Source of the DNA: Micromussa lordhowensis
Taxonomy: Eukaryota; Cnidaria; Anthozoa; Scleractinia; Lobophylliidae
Direction: 5' to 3'
NCBI GenBank assembly: GCA_964020085.1
Contig: OZ026607.1
Coordinates: 472,501 to 536,500 of the forward strand
Length of the DNA stretch: 64,000 bases
Of the stretch, positions 63,813 through 64,000 are shown one piece after another (the first letter of the stretch is position 1; each line of letters starts with the position of its first letter). A program made the position numbers and the translations under genes. A model generated the notes under the pieces. That model was given only the letters and a program-made list of their open reading frames with translations, was not told the origin of the DNA and ran no database searches.

Positions 63813-64000
63813 ACAGTACCGCTCAAAAGTAAGTTACCACCTCTCGTCTCTCGTCTCGCGAGACGAGAGACTCGTCTCGCGAGACGAGAGTCTCGACTCG
63901 CGAGACGAGAGTCTCGTCTCGCGAGAACCACTGAAGCGTATATTTTGGAATACATTTCAAGCAATTGGCTTGCAAGAAATTTCTCGCGACGGGTTTGCCG
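63813..64000. repeat. Tc1-like terminus followed by palindromic TCTCGCGAGA cluster
   Basis: TACAGTACCGCTCAAAAGTA at 63813 resembles Tc1/mariner ends. Then 63843-63926 holds three exact TCTCGCGAGA palindromes (63854, 63875, 63917) and one variant (63895), separated by GACGAGAG-type words. The window ends before the other side. Confidence 0.55.

Larger units (their letters stand above)
57971..64000. other. Right host flank, no firm gene
   Basis: Probable upstream region of the kinesin followed by repeats. Open frames here (for example 60834-61295, minus) have no recognised domain. Repeats and fragments are listed separately. Confidence 0.5.

Overview
The window looks like nuclear DNA of an invertebrate animal, probably a cnidarian such as a stony coral. 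It is AT-rich, carries many fold-back (MITE-like) repeats and retroelement scraps, and contains an intron-containing minus-strand gene for a KIFC3-like kinesin-14. Inside this host DNA sits one large Polinton/Maverick (adintovirus-type) element. The species is my inference; no sequence here names it.

Layout. 1-5112: host flank, mostly repeats. 5113-25089: a full-length Polinton of about 20.0 kb with terminal inverted repeats (about 340-357 bp) and a perfect 6-bp target-site duplication GTACTG (5107-5112 and 25090-25095). From left to right it has a left arm with two small genes firing outward from a ~228-bp tandem-repeat array; a minus-strand GRF zinc-finger gene; a plus-strand block (CARD-like protein, broken integrase, penton, small basic proteins, major capsid, adenain-like protease); a tRNA-like motif; a second plus block (packaging ATPase, two-TM protein, small basic peptides, coiled-coil proteins, PLA2-like protein); and a protein-primed-type DNA polymerase B split by a frameshift. 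26144-37824: a direct tandem copy (11,681 bp) of 14463-26143, carrying the right 54% of the element plus 1.05 kb of host flank. 37825-57970: the kinesin gene, minus strand, itself holding a duplicated 4.35-kb block. 57971-64000: host DNA with repeats.

How the viral genes fit together. Capsid, penton, protease, ATPase and small basic/PLA2 proteins would build a virion. PolB and integrase would replicate and insert the genome. Nine junctions in the plus blocks use ATGA, TAATG or TGATG start/stop overlaps, and the blocks end at AATAAA signals, so polycistronic messages are likely. The integrase has an in-frame TGA, PolB is frameshifted in both copies and one small gene has an internal TGA, so this copy looks inactive although the main capsid genes are open.

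The most unusual signals are: two left-arm genes that end in histone-mRNA-type stem-loops with conserved downstream elements; the chain of overlapping start/stop codons in an animal nuclear element; a tRNA-like A-box/B-box/T5 unit between the late blocks; a CARD-like reading frame before the integrase; the microhomology-bounded tandem duplication; and a kinesin duplication whose edges coincide with exon edges.
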